From Nymphalis io (lineage: Eukaryota; Arthropoda; Insecta; Lepidoptera; Nymphalidae): 64,000 bases of DNA. The notes below the pieces were generated by a model, which was not told the DNA's origin, did no database searches, and was given only the letters and a program-made list of their open reading frames with translations. The position numbers and the translations under genes were made by a program. The DNA lies in the NCBI RefSeq assembly GCF_905147045.1, contig NC_065889.1:5771001-5835000 (forward strand), given 5' to 3'. This document shows positions 34,734 through 45,833 of the stretch, in pieces (position 1 is the stretch's first letter; the number at the start of each line of letters is the position of its first letter).

Positions 34734-37122
34734 ACTACGTCTAAATTATTATAACGTGTAAATTACAATTATTTACGACAAATGATTAAAATACCTGTCA
34801 TTTATGTTTATGATTATGATAGAACTTAACTGTGCAAGTGATAAATTTAATGATAAAGTAGTACTTATTACAAAAATATATTCATAATTTACTTTGTATA
34901 TGTACATATTATATATATTGCTATTCAAATAAAGAATACTATTTAAAGAACTATTAGTTATAATTGTATTTATTTCAGTTCTATGATTGTGTTGTACATG
35001 CTTGTTTTTTTTTTTATTCATCTAATGAGTTACGACTTGGCTCTTATTTCTCAGTAAGCTGTAATGTATGATGTTAAATAGTAGGTACTAGTACTAATGA
35101 AATAAATAAATAGACAGATAAATAAAATTTAAAATTACAACATATAAATACATCGCATTAATTTTAGATGTTAACGACGGTTAAGCTTATATTGTGTAAG
35201 CATATAATGAGAATTATATTTTAAAGAGATTAAGTTAATTATATCCGGGGATCAGTGCCTTTTGAGCGTTCTGAAATGATATATTTACTCGAGTTATTAC
35301 GCGATGATAGGTACGGTTTTTTCGTTCTATTTTACAGTACCTGTTAACTGCGACTTCGTTTGCGTGAAAATCGGTTACAATATATTTAAAAAAGGTATTT
35401 TTGTGTTATTTGGCTCTTTTTTATCAGCCACACTATTTTTTTATGAATTTATTCAATATACAGACACACGTTTTGTACTGCTTTATTATATGTATAGATT
35501 AAGATATTAAGATACTAGCTGCTCGGCCCGGCTTCGTACGGTTAAAATTCTAGCATATATTATATATATAAATTCATTAAAAATTACTGAAAATGTTGCT
35601 TCGCGTGTAATAAAACGCTATCAATTAACTACCATGTCGCGATTAAAAATAATTTAGTTAGCAGCTGACATAAATCTATATGAACGCGAACACGACTCTT
35701 CCCAATTGACGCGGGTCACTGGAACTGCGTTGCGTGAAACGCGATCCGTTTTAATACATTTAATATAATATGATTCGTCTGTGTTTTTGCATTAAAACAA
35801 TGCGATAAAGTATGATTTTTTATTCCTCTTTAATATGTGTAAAGTGCTTGTGTATATGTAAGTGTAAGTGATTATCATCTTCCACAATATCTTGTGCCTA
35901 TTCTTTAAGTCGCTTGAGTCTCTTTGTATATAATACATTTTTTTAATATATAATATTTAGAGATTGCGTGCGGCGTGCGTTTTCTTGTTAAATTTAATTG
36001 ATATATTTTTTATTTTCTCACGATATATATTTTTAAATAATAATAATAATTCTTAACTAATAGCAATTGTATAATTCCAACAAATTTAAACAAATTAAAA
36101 ATCAAACTGGATTTCACTGGCAGAGAAATAAAATTTGCATAATTATCAATCATATTAACATTGCAATAATTATCGATTATAGATAAAAGATATTGATTTT
36201 GGCTTTTTCAGTTATCTACACAATTAATCCTTTTCAGACTTGCTTGAGACAATACAAGTGATGCCTATTTTATAGACTATTATTAATATTACGAATTCAA
36301 ACTGAGTTAAGCTTGTGCGATGTATTTTGTTTTTTCGATACTAAAGGTAAATTAGTCATTATAACTATGGATACAAGGGGAATGACGTTAGATCCCGAGA
36401 TTGGCAGTGTATTCCCTATACTTCTGACAGTGCCTTTGTAAATGAGTGCCTTACTTAATACGTACGTATATCCGTATTTACTATCAGATCAGGCTCATTT
36501 GTAAGTATGACATTCTAGATACAAAAGATTATCAAACTCGCTACTTCAATTGCTAAGTGATCATATGCTTAGAACTATTATAATGCTAATGCTTTATTTT
36601 ATATATGATGAGTACTATTCCATTTTTCATTTTTCTCTCAAAAATAGAAAAAAAAATATTATAAATCTATTAGATATGTGCATCTGTTGCAGCGGATGAT
36701 ATCGTCTTAGGTAGAATTATTTACAATTAGACACACTCTTTTGATGAATGGTAGTAGTTTTGAAGTAGGTTTTATTAAGATTTTATAGTATAAAATGACA
36801 TCAAGTTCATTTACATGAGTACCCGCGCTAAAAACATTACTCGTACTTCGTACATCCCATGCTAATTGCAAAGAGGCAATCTGCATAGCTCGTGAATGAA
36901 CATAGTTAATATTCATTGCGGCTGCAATAAAATCCCATTCACGTGAATTAAACAATGTCCATTCTTGTGGTCATGACGACGGTTAGCATTTAGTTTTGTA
37001 GCACATTGCGTTTATTATAATCTCATTTTCAATGAAAAATCATAAATTAACTAAAAACTAGTACTAATTAATATATTTTTTATATCGTAATTTGTCGCCA
37101 TGTATGAGTCACTTAAAAATAC
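34734..37122. other. AT-rich intronic sequence with a possible repeat end
   Basis: At 35512-35550 actagctgctcggcccggct resembles the conserved start of a widespread lepidopteran interspersed repeat; the following body is unassigned. The 82-codon minus-strand ORF at 36707-36955 matches no family I recognise. No gene is supported. Confidence 0.35.
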
Positions 37123-37246
37123 AGTAACAGCCTGTTAATGTCCCACTGCTGGTCTCCTCCTCCTCCTAAGGCCTCCTAAGGCCTCCTAAGGCCTCCTAAG
37201 GCCTCCTAAGGCCTCCCTCTCCCTTTTGAGGAGAAGGTTTGGAGCA
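37123..37246 (-). mobile_element. SINE-A 3' fragment with an internal decamer expansion
   Basis: Begins gtaacagcctgttaatgtcc (3' end of SINE-A in antisense) and ends gaggagaaggtttggagc. The normal aaggcctcctctccc segment has become about five copies of a 10-bp unit. Confidence 0.8.
37161..37210. repeat. Tandem decamer, unit gcctcctaag, about 5 copies
   Basis: The units at 37171, 37181, 37191 and 37201 are identical. The first, at 37161, reads tcctcctaag. The array lies wholly inside the SINE-A fragment. Confidence 0.92.
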
Positions 37247-38396
37247 TACTATTATTAAAAATACGTTACATCCTAAATATATTTTGAAATCTTTCTTAAG
37301 TATATCAATTTATTTTTTAATGTTGAAACGATTTAAATAGGATCTTATAAGAACGTTTGTTTTACAAATTAATATAATAATCTTAAACAAATAAATATAT
37401 TTGTCCAGTATTAATGAATGCTAAATCAAGTCTTTTATAATCTGTTAGATTAACAAACTCAATGTCAATGCTTATTCTAGTAACAAAGAATTTGATTAAA
37501 TAATAAATAGTTTTACAAAAAAACCATATCAATTTAGTAATTATCTTGTTTATCGTCTTCTAAAAATATATGTATTTATTTATTCATTGACAAACAAAAA
37601 GTACGTGAAATACTTTTGAAATATGAAACTCAATGCATACCGCGATAAGGATCAACAAAACAGATTAAGTATGTATTGTTGAAATTTACTACAACGCTTG
37701 TTAATTCTGCTAAAACCAAATTAGGCTAATTCACCATTTAAAATTACTATATATGAATAATTTAAATTATATAATTGATATTTATTCAAAAAATAGTTCC
37801 AAAAAGAGCTCGATTCTCCTCAGTGTTTGAAAAAAAATGCGCCAATATCATTATAGGAATATAAATTAAAAATATTTAATTAAACTTATCAGTTTCGACT
37901 GATTGATTACAAATAACTTTGAATTATATTTCAGATCGAATGTGATACAATATTTCTATACCAATACAATAGCATTCGAAATCGATTGACTTCCTATTAC
38001 GATACGTAACAAAGATCATTATTCTAGTACTCATATTCGACCCAGATAGATATACTAAGTTAGGTTTCAGGTCATACTTATTGTTAAAGTCTAGGGTTGT
38101 GTTAACGGATCTTCGATGCGCTGGTCGTGCTTCGAATTTTAAGCGCCAAATTTAAATATTTAGCTTCAGACGCTAAATATATCTTAAGATAACTGTCAAA
38201 CTATTTATGAAAAGCTTAAAGAAGAGACTTTAAGAAACTTATTCTTGAATTTGCAATGTAAAACATTTTAGTAATTATTATTAGCATTGAATTAAAATGA
38301 AAGCGAACTTCATCTTCTAGGATTCACCATTTTCATTTACTATTATGCTTATAATTTTTATTTTTGTAATTTCTGTCACACGTTGATAACAAAAAT
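37247..38396. other. AT-rich intronic sequence, no gene seen
   Basis: Nothing recognised. Confidence 0.45.
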
Positions 38397-38800
38397 ACTT
38401 TTACTATTGACTTGATTGGCTGCCTCGTTGGTCTTGTGGCTTGATGTAAGGCCGCAGACTCGGAGATCCTGGGTTCAATTCCAGGTCGTGCCAATAAAAA
38501 GTTATTGGGTTTTTCTGTCAGAAAATTCTCAATAGCAGGCCGGAGTCTGAAAGTTGGAAGTATACACCCGTGCCTCGGAAAGCACGTTTTGCCGTTGGTC
38601 CTGCGCCTAAACTCTTTCCGGTCGTGTCGGATTGCCGTCCCAACGGATTATGAGAGTTAGGGAATAGAGAGTGCACCTGTGTTTGCGCACACACTTGTGC
38701 ACTATAATATCTCCTGCGTAGTTGGCTAATCTCTCTTGAGATTGGCCGCCGTGGCCGAAATCGGTCTGGAGGACATTATTATTTTATTACTTTTACTATT
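38397..38800 (+). mobile_element. SINE-D copy 1, full length with 12-bp target-site duplication
   Basis: A ~380-bp element with a tRNA-like head (cctcgttggtcttgtggctt; B box tgggttcaattccag), a body with cccgtgcctcggaaagcac, and a 3' end ggccgaaatcggtctggag plus an (ATT)-type tail. Perfect duplication acttttactatt at 38397-38408 and 38789-38800. Confidence 0.9.
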
Positions 38801-38859
38801 CCTAATAAGACTGACCTTTTTATGAAATAAGCGGATACCCATCCGCTAGGCAAGTATAT

Positions 38860-38938
38860 ACTGGTGGTAAGGCTTTGTGCAAGCTCGTCTGGGTAAGTAC
38901 CACCCACTCATCAGATATTATATATACTATAAAAAAAG
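38860..38938 (+). mobile_element. SINE-B copy 10, internally deleted mini-copy
   Basis: Contains the first ~65 bp of SINE-B (actggtggtaaggctttgtg to ctcatcagatatta) joined directly to the 3' terminus, tactata plus A7. About 200 internal bp are missing. Confidence 0.78.
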
Positions 38939-39290
38939 GAAAATTATTTCAATGTTTATGTATTTCTTGACTGACTAAAATTATTAAAGTCAGTTTTTTC
39001 AAAATATATTTAAAGATTTTAAAAAATAATGCAAAAATATATGATAAATAAAATCGAATCATTCGATGAAATTACGTTCATAACAATCCGACCAAGACAG
39101 AGCAAAAAGGATGGTTACGTATTCCTTTAGCAGCCTATGTATGTATTTTATTGACTTGTTTATGTTATAGTCCTGGTACCATTTCCCATAGAGCTATTAT
39201 CACAAGTGTAAGTTAAATGTATAATTAATAATTAAAATTGTCAGCGCTTATACGAAGTAATTTTTTTTTAAAGATACTGCATAGAGTATG

Positions 39291-39531
39291 AGAGCCGAGA
39301 GGGCCAAGAACGAGTTAGAACGAATCTTAAACAGAACTAGGTTCAAACTTAGGCCAGCACCACTAAATGTTCATGTGCTTAATTTGTGTTTATAATTCAT
39401 CTCCTGCTCGGCATTGAAGGAAAACATCTAGAAGAAACCTGCGTGTTTCTAATTTCACTTAAATGTTGCCACAATTGTATCCACAAACCCATATTAGAGC
39501 AGGATAGCGATATACACCAAAAAAGGAAAGG
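39291..39531 (+). mobile_element. SINE-A copy 7, old
   Basis: Landmarks in order: agagccgagagggcc, a decayed B box (aggttcaaacttagg), gtgcttaatttgtgtttata and aggaaaacatctagaagaaa. The 3' end is eroded. Confidence 0.72.
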
Positions 39532-42050
39532 ATGTTTATTTTTATTTTTCTAAAGATAATTTTGTTTATATCGAGTTTTTAAATTATTTGCTTATGATAT
39601 TACAAAGCGGCTTGTAAGCAAAATCTAAGGATGCAACTGACAATAATTTTACTTAAAATATTGACAGATATGACTTATATTTACCATAAATATTTAGTCT
39701 GAGAAATTTATTTGGGATAAATGTTTGAATCTCGTCTCTGTTTATTCATGTAAAAATGTATTCTTGAAGCTCGACTCAAACCGAGCTTATCCTTTTAAGC
39801 TAAGTCGACTTTTAAATTCAGAAAGGACATCCCATAATAAGTTTAAATTATGCATCAGCTTTACAACGATAAGTTATTTTATATATCCGTAACAGGATCC
39901 TTATAAATTTTAGTTATTACTTCATTCTTTGGGGTGAAGATTTACACATAAAATTACTAAATAAAATTCAGGATTATATAATGTATTAAAACACCATGTA
40001 TTGTAATATTTTTTTGTTCTAATTACGATCATTAATATTTTTATACCATAATGATTATATATATTTTTTAAAACAAAGAATTAAAACCTCCTTTCTCTAA
40101 TTGAAAACGATAAAAAAACCTTTTTCAAAGGCGTTTGCAATTCAAAATATTATTATACAGGATAAATATCACGCATAAACTAAACATCGCTATTCTTTTT
40201 CCATTCATCTCTCATTGCTTTCGAACAATGGAAAAAAAAACATTTCAACGTACGTTTTGTTCGCCGTAATGTAAGAATAACAAGGGATTTTTCGCGGTTT
40301 CCCCTCATAAACAGTTTGGGTGAAAGGATAGACTTTCGTATCGAATTGTTGCATCCATTAAGCTGAAACTCGCTGCTCTTTATGAAAAAGGGAGGAAAAT
40401 GTTTTCACTTATATTTTATGCTGGCGTTTTAGTCGCCTTTGCTTGCTAGGTTAGCTACATACAATAGTTGTGTGTGAATAATAAACCTTCATCATCATAC
40501 GCATTATATTAAAATGATTCGTTAATCTCTCTCTTGAATCGTTTGAGTGTTTTAAAAATTGGTTCTTTACATTATACTTTTATCGCATGGTTGGAGACTT
40601 TCCGTTATAATTATAGTTGCTTATCTTCTTGTGTCAAGATGAGAGGAACACGGTCTTAATTTTTTTTAAACACAAAACAATATTTAGTAAATAAATTAGA
40701 CCAAAGCATAAAAAGCACGTTTACAAATTCGTAATATTCAATTTTACAAAAACGTACAAGTCTCGAGTAACAAATACAAATCAAAATACGGTACAAATCT
40801 TTCGTATAATAATTATTACAAAAATTTATACCGTTTTTTTGGCATAGCATTATGAAAGCTCATCTCAGGCAAACTGTTTCATGTCTGTAGACGAAGAATC
40901 ATTTAAATATATATTTATATTAAATAAACAAGATTTAAGCAAATAGAGCAAGGACTCAATTTATTAAAATATACTTAAATTGTTAAAGTTTCGATAAAAT
41001 CATAATTAATAATGCCACACATTAGAGATAATTTTAGTCAATATTGTAATGCAAAATAAAACGCTTATCTTTAGATTCACAAGCGAACAGAAAAGTTAAA
41101 TTGTCTTTGTATGAGTTGCAAGAGAAGACACCTTGCCAGCAGTGAGATATTTAACTACAAGTTACTTTAACAAAAAATTACATTAAGTGTATACATACTT
41201 CAATGATTAAAAGATAAACTAGTCGTATTTTTATTGTTTATTCAATTAAAATTCTTTTGCAGATTGAATACATTTATACAAGTTATATGAATGTTTTTTT
41301 TTTATTAAAAGGAAATAAAAGTCATTTTGCCATTCCTTTGACTGTATATTGTACGTGTTTTAATGTATTTTACTATAAAAAATGTTTTCGCATTTTAAAC
41401 TAAGTAAATAAATAAAAACTTTTCGTTGTGTAATTAAAAATTGAACAGGGACTTGATTTCGAAGTTAATTCTCATTAAACATTTTATAAAATAACATTAG
41501 TCGTAATAATACTTAATTAAAAATAAAAGCCGTTTCGTCCTCTTTAAAATCACACGATAAAAATTACGAACACACGTCAGTTCGAATAAATTCAACGCAT
41601 GTACAAAATATGTTCACGATCCCGCGTAACAATGGAATCAGCTGTAAAGACATCGACACACGCGAATCGCAAAAATCACCTTATCAACGGTTATAATCAA
41701 ATATAAACCACGGGCATTAATTTTCGCTTTAATAAAAATAGATATTTATTAAAAAAATATATGCGAAAAAATATATTTGATCGCTTAGTTGATTCAATAT
41801 CCTATGCTTATGAAATATTAAGATTATTATCTTAACGAAAAAATTGTCTATGGATAGTATAGTTTCAAATATGAAAGCATTAATATTATTTGCGACAATA
41901 TTGCTTATGTACATATAAATATGCACATATATGCTTTTGTACATATAGACCAAATGCATACAATACTTTGGCTACATATAAAATACAAATACACAAAAGA
42001 AATACATTCCAAATTTGCAAACCTAGCGTTTCTTCAAAACGCGTAAACGG
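39532..42050. other. AT-rich intronic sequence, no gene seen
   Basis: A weak SINE-A-like 3' scrap may lie near 41127-41160 (ttgccagcagtgagatattt). Otherwise nothing is recognised. Confidence 0.4.
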
Positions 42051-42059
42051 AACCCGTGT

Positions 42060-42260
42060 GTTGAGTACTTAACACCTTCGTGGCGATGCATTCCAATGCA
42101 ATTTTCGGGGGACCACGAGCCCACCTGTCCGCAATCCGAACATGCTTGTAATTTATTCGATGTCTCGTTCGAACGCCGTACGCCTGACGTCACTGCGATA
42201 AGCCTGTCATGCGGTCAAACAACATTGCTATTGTTTTTGCGCCCTTAGCTTTTAACATCG
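42060..42260. promoter_or_regulatory. GC-rich block with a CRE palindrome
   Basis: A distinct GC-rich island with TGACGTCA at 42185-42192. On the minus strand a GGACAG/gtgggc donor-like site sits at ~42124. An ATG just before it gives only 19 nt in the wrong phase for the CH exon. It may be an enhancer or a noncoding first exon. Confidence 0.22.
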
Positions 42261-43577
42261 GATCGTAAACTCGACATTTTTGGCATATAGATTTTTATTT
42301 GAATTTTATGTATCTCATTCGAAATTTTAAACTACGTTTAATGATAAGTTTTTTTTTTAATTTATAAATATAATAAATTAAAACCAATTTCAAAAATATT
42401 ACTTCTCCTTTTATGTGTAGGCATAGAAGTAGTACAATGTAAGTGTTATTTAAGTTCGCTTGTTACTTTAAATTTTCGCATTTTTTTTATTATTTGGCAA
42501 GTGATGAAGATGATGATCTTCCTAGTAGAGTATTGTTTTAATTGGTAAAAAATAAATTTAATTCACAATCTATCCGCGTGTATCTACAGTACTAACACAT
42601 CCTAATGGTTGATTGATTGGTTAATATGTTCTTATGTTTTGTCTGATTTAAATACTGAATTATATTTTTAAGCGTATATAATCGACAGGATTAGTATTTT
42701 TTTACAACAATCAGAGTTTACCAATTAATAAGCAATTCGATTTTATCGTACGCGGTAAGTCTTTTTTATTAAGCATTTGAAACGTTTTTGCTCTTTCTGT
42801 CATTATTGAGTGGACATTCGAAAGAAAAAGATACAACATTGTTTATCTAATCACTCTCTAAACAAAGTTTATAAGTAAGGCCGCTAAACCATAACGCAGT
42901 TTAAATACTCCAAATCGGTTGTTAAAGTAAAATAGTACCTCCGAAAACGATAATGATCTTATCAGTCTGACAGTCAGTCAGTCTATTAAACATGATTTTT
43001 CCAAATTTTATGAAAAACGGTATATACGTATACCATATACGTTCCCCATATAATTGTACCATATAAGTTTCAAGCATCCAAATTGTTCTAGCCGTTTTCA
43101 GTTCTTTGTTTGAAAGTTAATTTGAATTTATATAACTATCTCTTAAATATCATCTTAATAATATAATGTGAAAGTTTCCTATCAATGGGAAAGTCTAGAA
43201 AAATAATGAAATAAATTCCTCTTTAAAGCATTAGTATGATAAGCGTGTTTAATATAGTAATGGAATATTCTTTGAGACGCTCACTTAATATTCTACTTCG
43301 TGATCGATATGCGCAAATTCACACAATGCTCAATGGAATATACTCGTATGTAACCTTGGTCAGGTAATATTGGCATTCAATGGCAGTTTGGCGTTAGTTG
43401 TATATTTAAATAATAATAAAATTTAATTTATTGTCATATGTGTTGAATCATTTCAACTCTTCTAGTATTTTCTGGATAAAATCTTTACCGGGTTCTGCTA
43501 CTAATTTTTAAATATAATAATAAACTTTTATAACATCAATAATGATTGTAAGCTCTTATTAAAAATATTATAAAGTA
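42261..43577. other. AT-rich intronic sequence, no gene seen
   Basis: Nothing recognised beyond short A/T tracts. Confidence 0.4.
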
Positions 43578-43752
43578 GTTTTCGCCCGCCCTGTTGTTGG
43601 CGATTGCCTAAGTATAAATAAGCCTATGTCCTTCTTTGGGGCTCAAACTTGCTTCATGCTAAATTTCATCGAAATCGATTCAGTGTTCTAGCCGTGAAAG
43701 TGTAACAGACAGACAGACATTTAACTTCGCATTTATAACATTATTGTAGATT
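43578..43752 (+). repeat. Common lepidopteran interspersed repeat, 3' portion
   Basis: Carries the familiar order tttcgcccgccctgttg, agcctatgtccttctttggg, tgctaaatttcatcgaaatc with gattcagtg, and aacagacagacagacatt then ttcgcatttataacattat. I recognise this as a widespread butterfly/moth repeat from memory but cannot assign its class here. Confidence 0.55.
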
Positions 43753-43786
43753 AATTGATAAGTATTTTTAATTTTATGTAGTATTG

Positions 43787-44108
43787 ATAAAATAAAAAGC
43801 CGAGATGGCCTAGTGGTTAGAACGCGTGAATCTTAACCGATGATCGTGGGTTCAAATCCGGGCAAGCACCACTGAATTTTCATGTGCTTAATTTGTGATT
43901 ATAATTCATCTCGTGCTTGACGGTGAAGGAAAACATCGTGAGGAAGCCTGCATGTGTCTAATTTCATTGAAATTATGTCACATGTGTATTCTACCAACCC
44001 GCATTGGAGCAGTGTGGTGGAATAAGCTCTAAACCTTCTCTTCAAAAAGGGTGAGGAGGCCTTAGCCCAGCAGTGGGACATTAACAGGCTGTTACAGTTA
44101 ATAAAATA
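43787..44108 (+). mobile_element. SINE-A copy 8, full length
   Basis: Best-preserved SINE-A: head gccgagatggcctagtggtt with agaacgcg (A box) and gtgggttcaaatccggg (B box), and a full body to caggctgttac. A probable 8-bp duplication, ataaaata, lies at 43787-43794 and 44101-44108. It inserted about 230 bp upstream of the RTE element. Confidence 0.9.
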
Positions 44109-44337
44109 TATTTTTTGTAAAAATTATCATATTTCGAACAACTCAATTTTACGCAGTCAATTATTTACATATATGTGTATGTGTTTGCGATTTCACGCAA
44201 TTTCTCTAATGTTTCCAACGTAACTATATATACATGTGCGTACGTATATATATATTTCTTCGTGAGCTGAATAGAATGACAGTTCGAATGAATCGAACGA
44301 AGTGTTCATATGTTAGCGTAACAGCGTTTAACACGCG

Positions 44338-44353
44338 TTGAGTTTACAGTACA
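44338..44353. repeat. Left target-site duplication of the RTE LINE
   Basis: ttgagtttacagtaca is repeated exactly at 52475-52490, 8.1 kb away. Confidence 0.93.
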
Positions 44354-44440
44354 CCGTGGAGTACCGGCTTAGAATAGTACTCCCCCAATCTCATCCCGTG
44401 GGTGTCGTAAGAGGCGACTGAGGGACGGGGAAAAGGGGGG

Positions 44441-45323
44441 ATGGGCAGCAGCGTCCCCCCTCCCATAAACATCTTACCCCCTACTGCGCTCGCCAACACG
44501 CCTGCCCAGCGCGGCGAGTATGGGCAAACCCCTCCCTTAATGGCAGATGCGCCCAAAAAAAGGCCCCCAGTTACCGGCAAGCCCGCTAGGCCCGACCAAG
44601 GTAGCGGTCGCGGTATCGGCAGGGCAGGGGGTGCTAAGAATCACCGGTTCACGGCAGGCTACCGTATAAAACGACTGAAAATGGCAACGTATAATGGACG
44701 CTCGATGAGGCTGGACCATCACCTCGCCGAATTAGAAGTAGAGTTAAGTCATATAAACTGGCATATACTGGGGTTATCTGAAGTCCGAAGACAGGGGGAG
44801 GACACGATAACTCTAGAGTCCGGTAACTTACTCTACTTCCGCGAAGGTGATAACCTCTCCCAGGGTGGTGTCGGTTTTCTAGTCAAAAAGGATCTCATTA
44901 GCAGCATTGTGGAAATCAGTAGTGTGTCGAACCGGGTAGCGTACCTTGTCCTAAAACTTTCCGACAGGTACTCTCTGAAGGTTGTACAGGTATATGCGCC
45001 AACTTCGACATACTCTGATGATGTGGTCGAAGCGATGTACGAGGACATCGCAAAGGCCCTCAACGACACCTCGAGGGCCCACTACAATGTTGTTATGGGA
45101 GACTTTAATGCTAAAGTGGGAGTACAAGATAGCGGTGAATCGAAAGTCGGACCTTACGGCTTGGGCTGCAGAAATCACAGGGGGCAAATGCTGGTAAACT
45201 TTCTCGAAGCGCAGGGGCTTTTTTGATGAATTCTTTCTTTCAAAAAAAGCCTCAGAGGAGGTGGACCTGGCGAAGCCCCGATAACGTGACAAGGAACGAG
45301 ATAGACTTTATCATTTCGAATAA
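44441..45323 (+). pseudogene. RTE endonuclease half, frameshifted
   Basis: The open frame runs to 45226 (261 aa). It has a basic Pro/Gly-rich leader, then the AP-endonuclease fold: MATYNGRS (conserved Asn, ~residue 83), LGLSEVRRQG (catalytic Glu), QVYAPTSTYSDD, and VVMGDFNAKVG (~residue 218). The frame breaks in a short T run near 45216-45222. In the shifted frame the expected RTE sequence continues (RRWTWRSPDN, RNEIDFIIS) up to the nested LINE at ~45324, so a one-base loss is inferred. Start: the first Met of the open frame; the native start could differ. Opposite-strand ORFs here are shadows. Confidence 0.88.
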
Positions 45324-45324
45324 T

Positions 45325-45833
45325 CAGTTGCAAAATAAAAAAAAATATCAGTTGCACTGTTTGTTACATAGTGACAAGACGTATTGACTATTGGTGCTTT
45401 AATATTGTTGTAAAAATCAGTGATTTTGCTAACAGTTTTCTCGAAAATTAAGATCTAAATACGTAGTATATCTTCGTTTAAAAGAATAAGTAAACTTATA
45501 ACAATTTCAGTGCCAAAATATAATAGTTTTCAACAATAACTTTGCAAATATAAAAGTGATTTACATATGTTTAACGTTGGACAAGTGCATCGTGATCTAC
45601 TTCGTGCGTCAAGACGTTAATGAGCTTCATATTGAAAAAACATACCGCAACCGATAGGTCATTGACCACACATAAACAACGTACAAAACTGATAACTATT
45701 TTTGCCCGGTCAACTTAAACAGTTGTTGGAACAGAGGTTTCGAACGCACCGCATACGCAGTCGATACAGGTTCAAATCTCACTTGTGCGCATCGTTACTT
45801 TTTTTTTTTTTTTTTTGATTACGAATTAATAAT
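45325..45833 (+). promoter_or_regulatory. 5' untranslated/promoter region of the nested LINE
   Basis: Begins with a duplicated decamer atcagttgca (45323-45332 and 45347-45356) separated by an A-rich spacer. Near its end are an A-box-like tggaacagagg (45727-45737), a B-box-like ggttcaaatc (45769-45778) and a T18 run (45799-45816), an arrangement reminiscent of an internal pol III promoter and terminator. LINEs of this group usually use an internal pol II promoter at the very 5' end, so the pol III reading is speculative. Confidence 0.4.

Noticed and set aside
37161..37210. Short CRISPR-like array
   Set aside because: Contiguous 10-bp tandem units without spacers, within a SINE, in an animal genome.
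43799..43870. Possible functional tRNA gene at the SINE-A head
   Set aside because: A and B boxes are present, but the same head recurs in every SINE-A copy followed by the SINE body, and no full cloverleaf is evident.
43899..44081. 60-codon ORF also seen at 3950
   Set aside because: Lies antisense inside SINE-A copies; repeat-derived.
44344..45357. Several minus-strand and alternate-frame ORFs over the RTE endonuclease
   Set aside because: They overlap the clearly coding plus-strand frame and lack any motif; shadows of GC-rich coding sequence.
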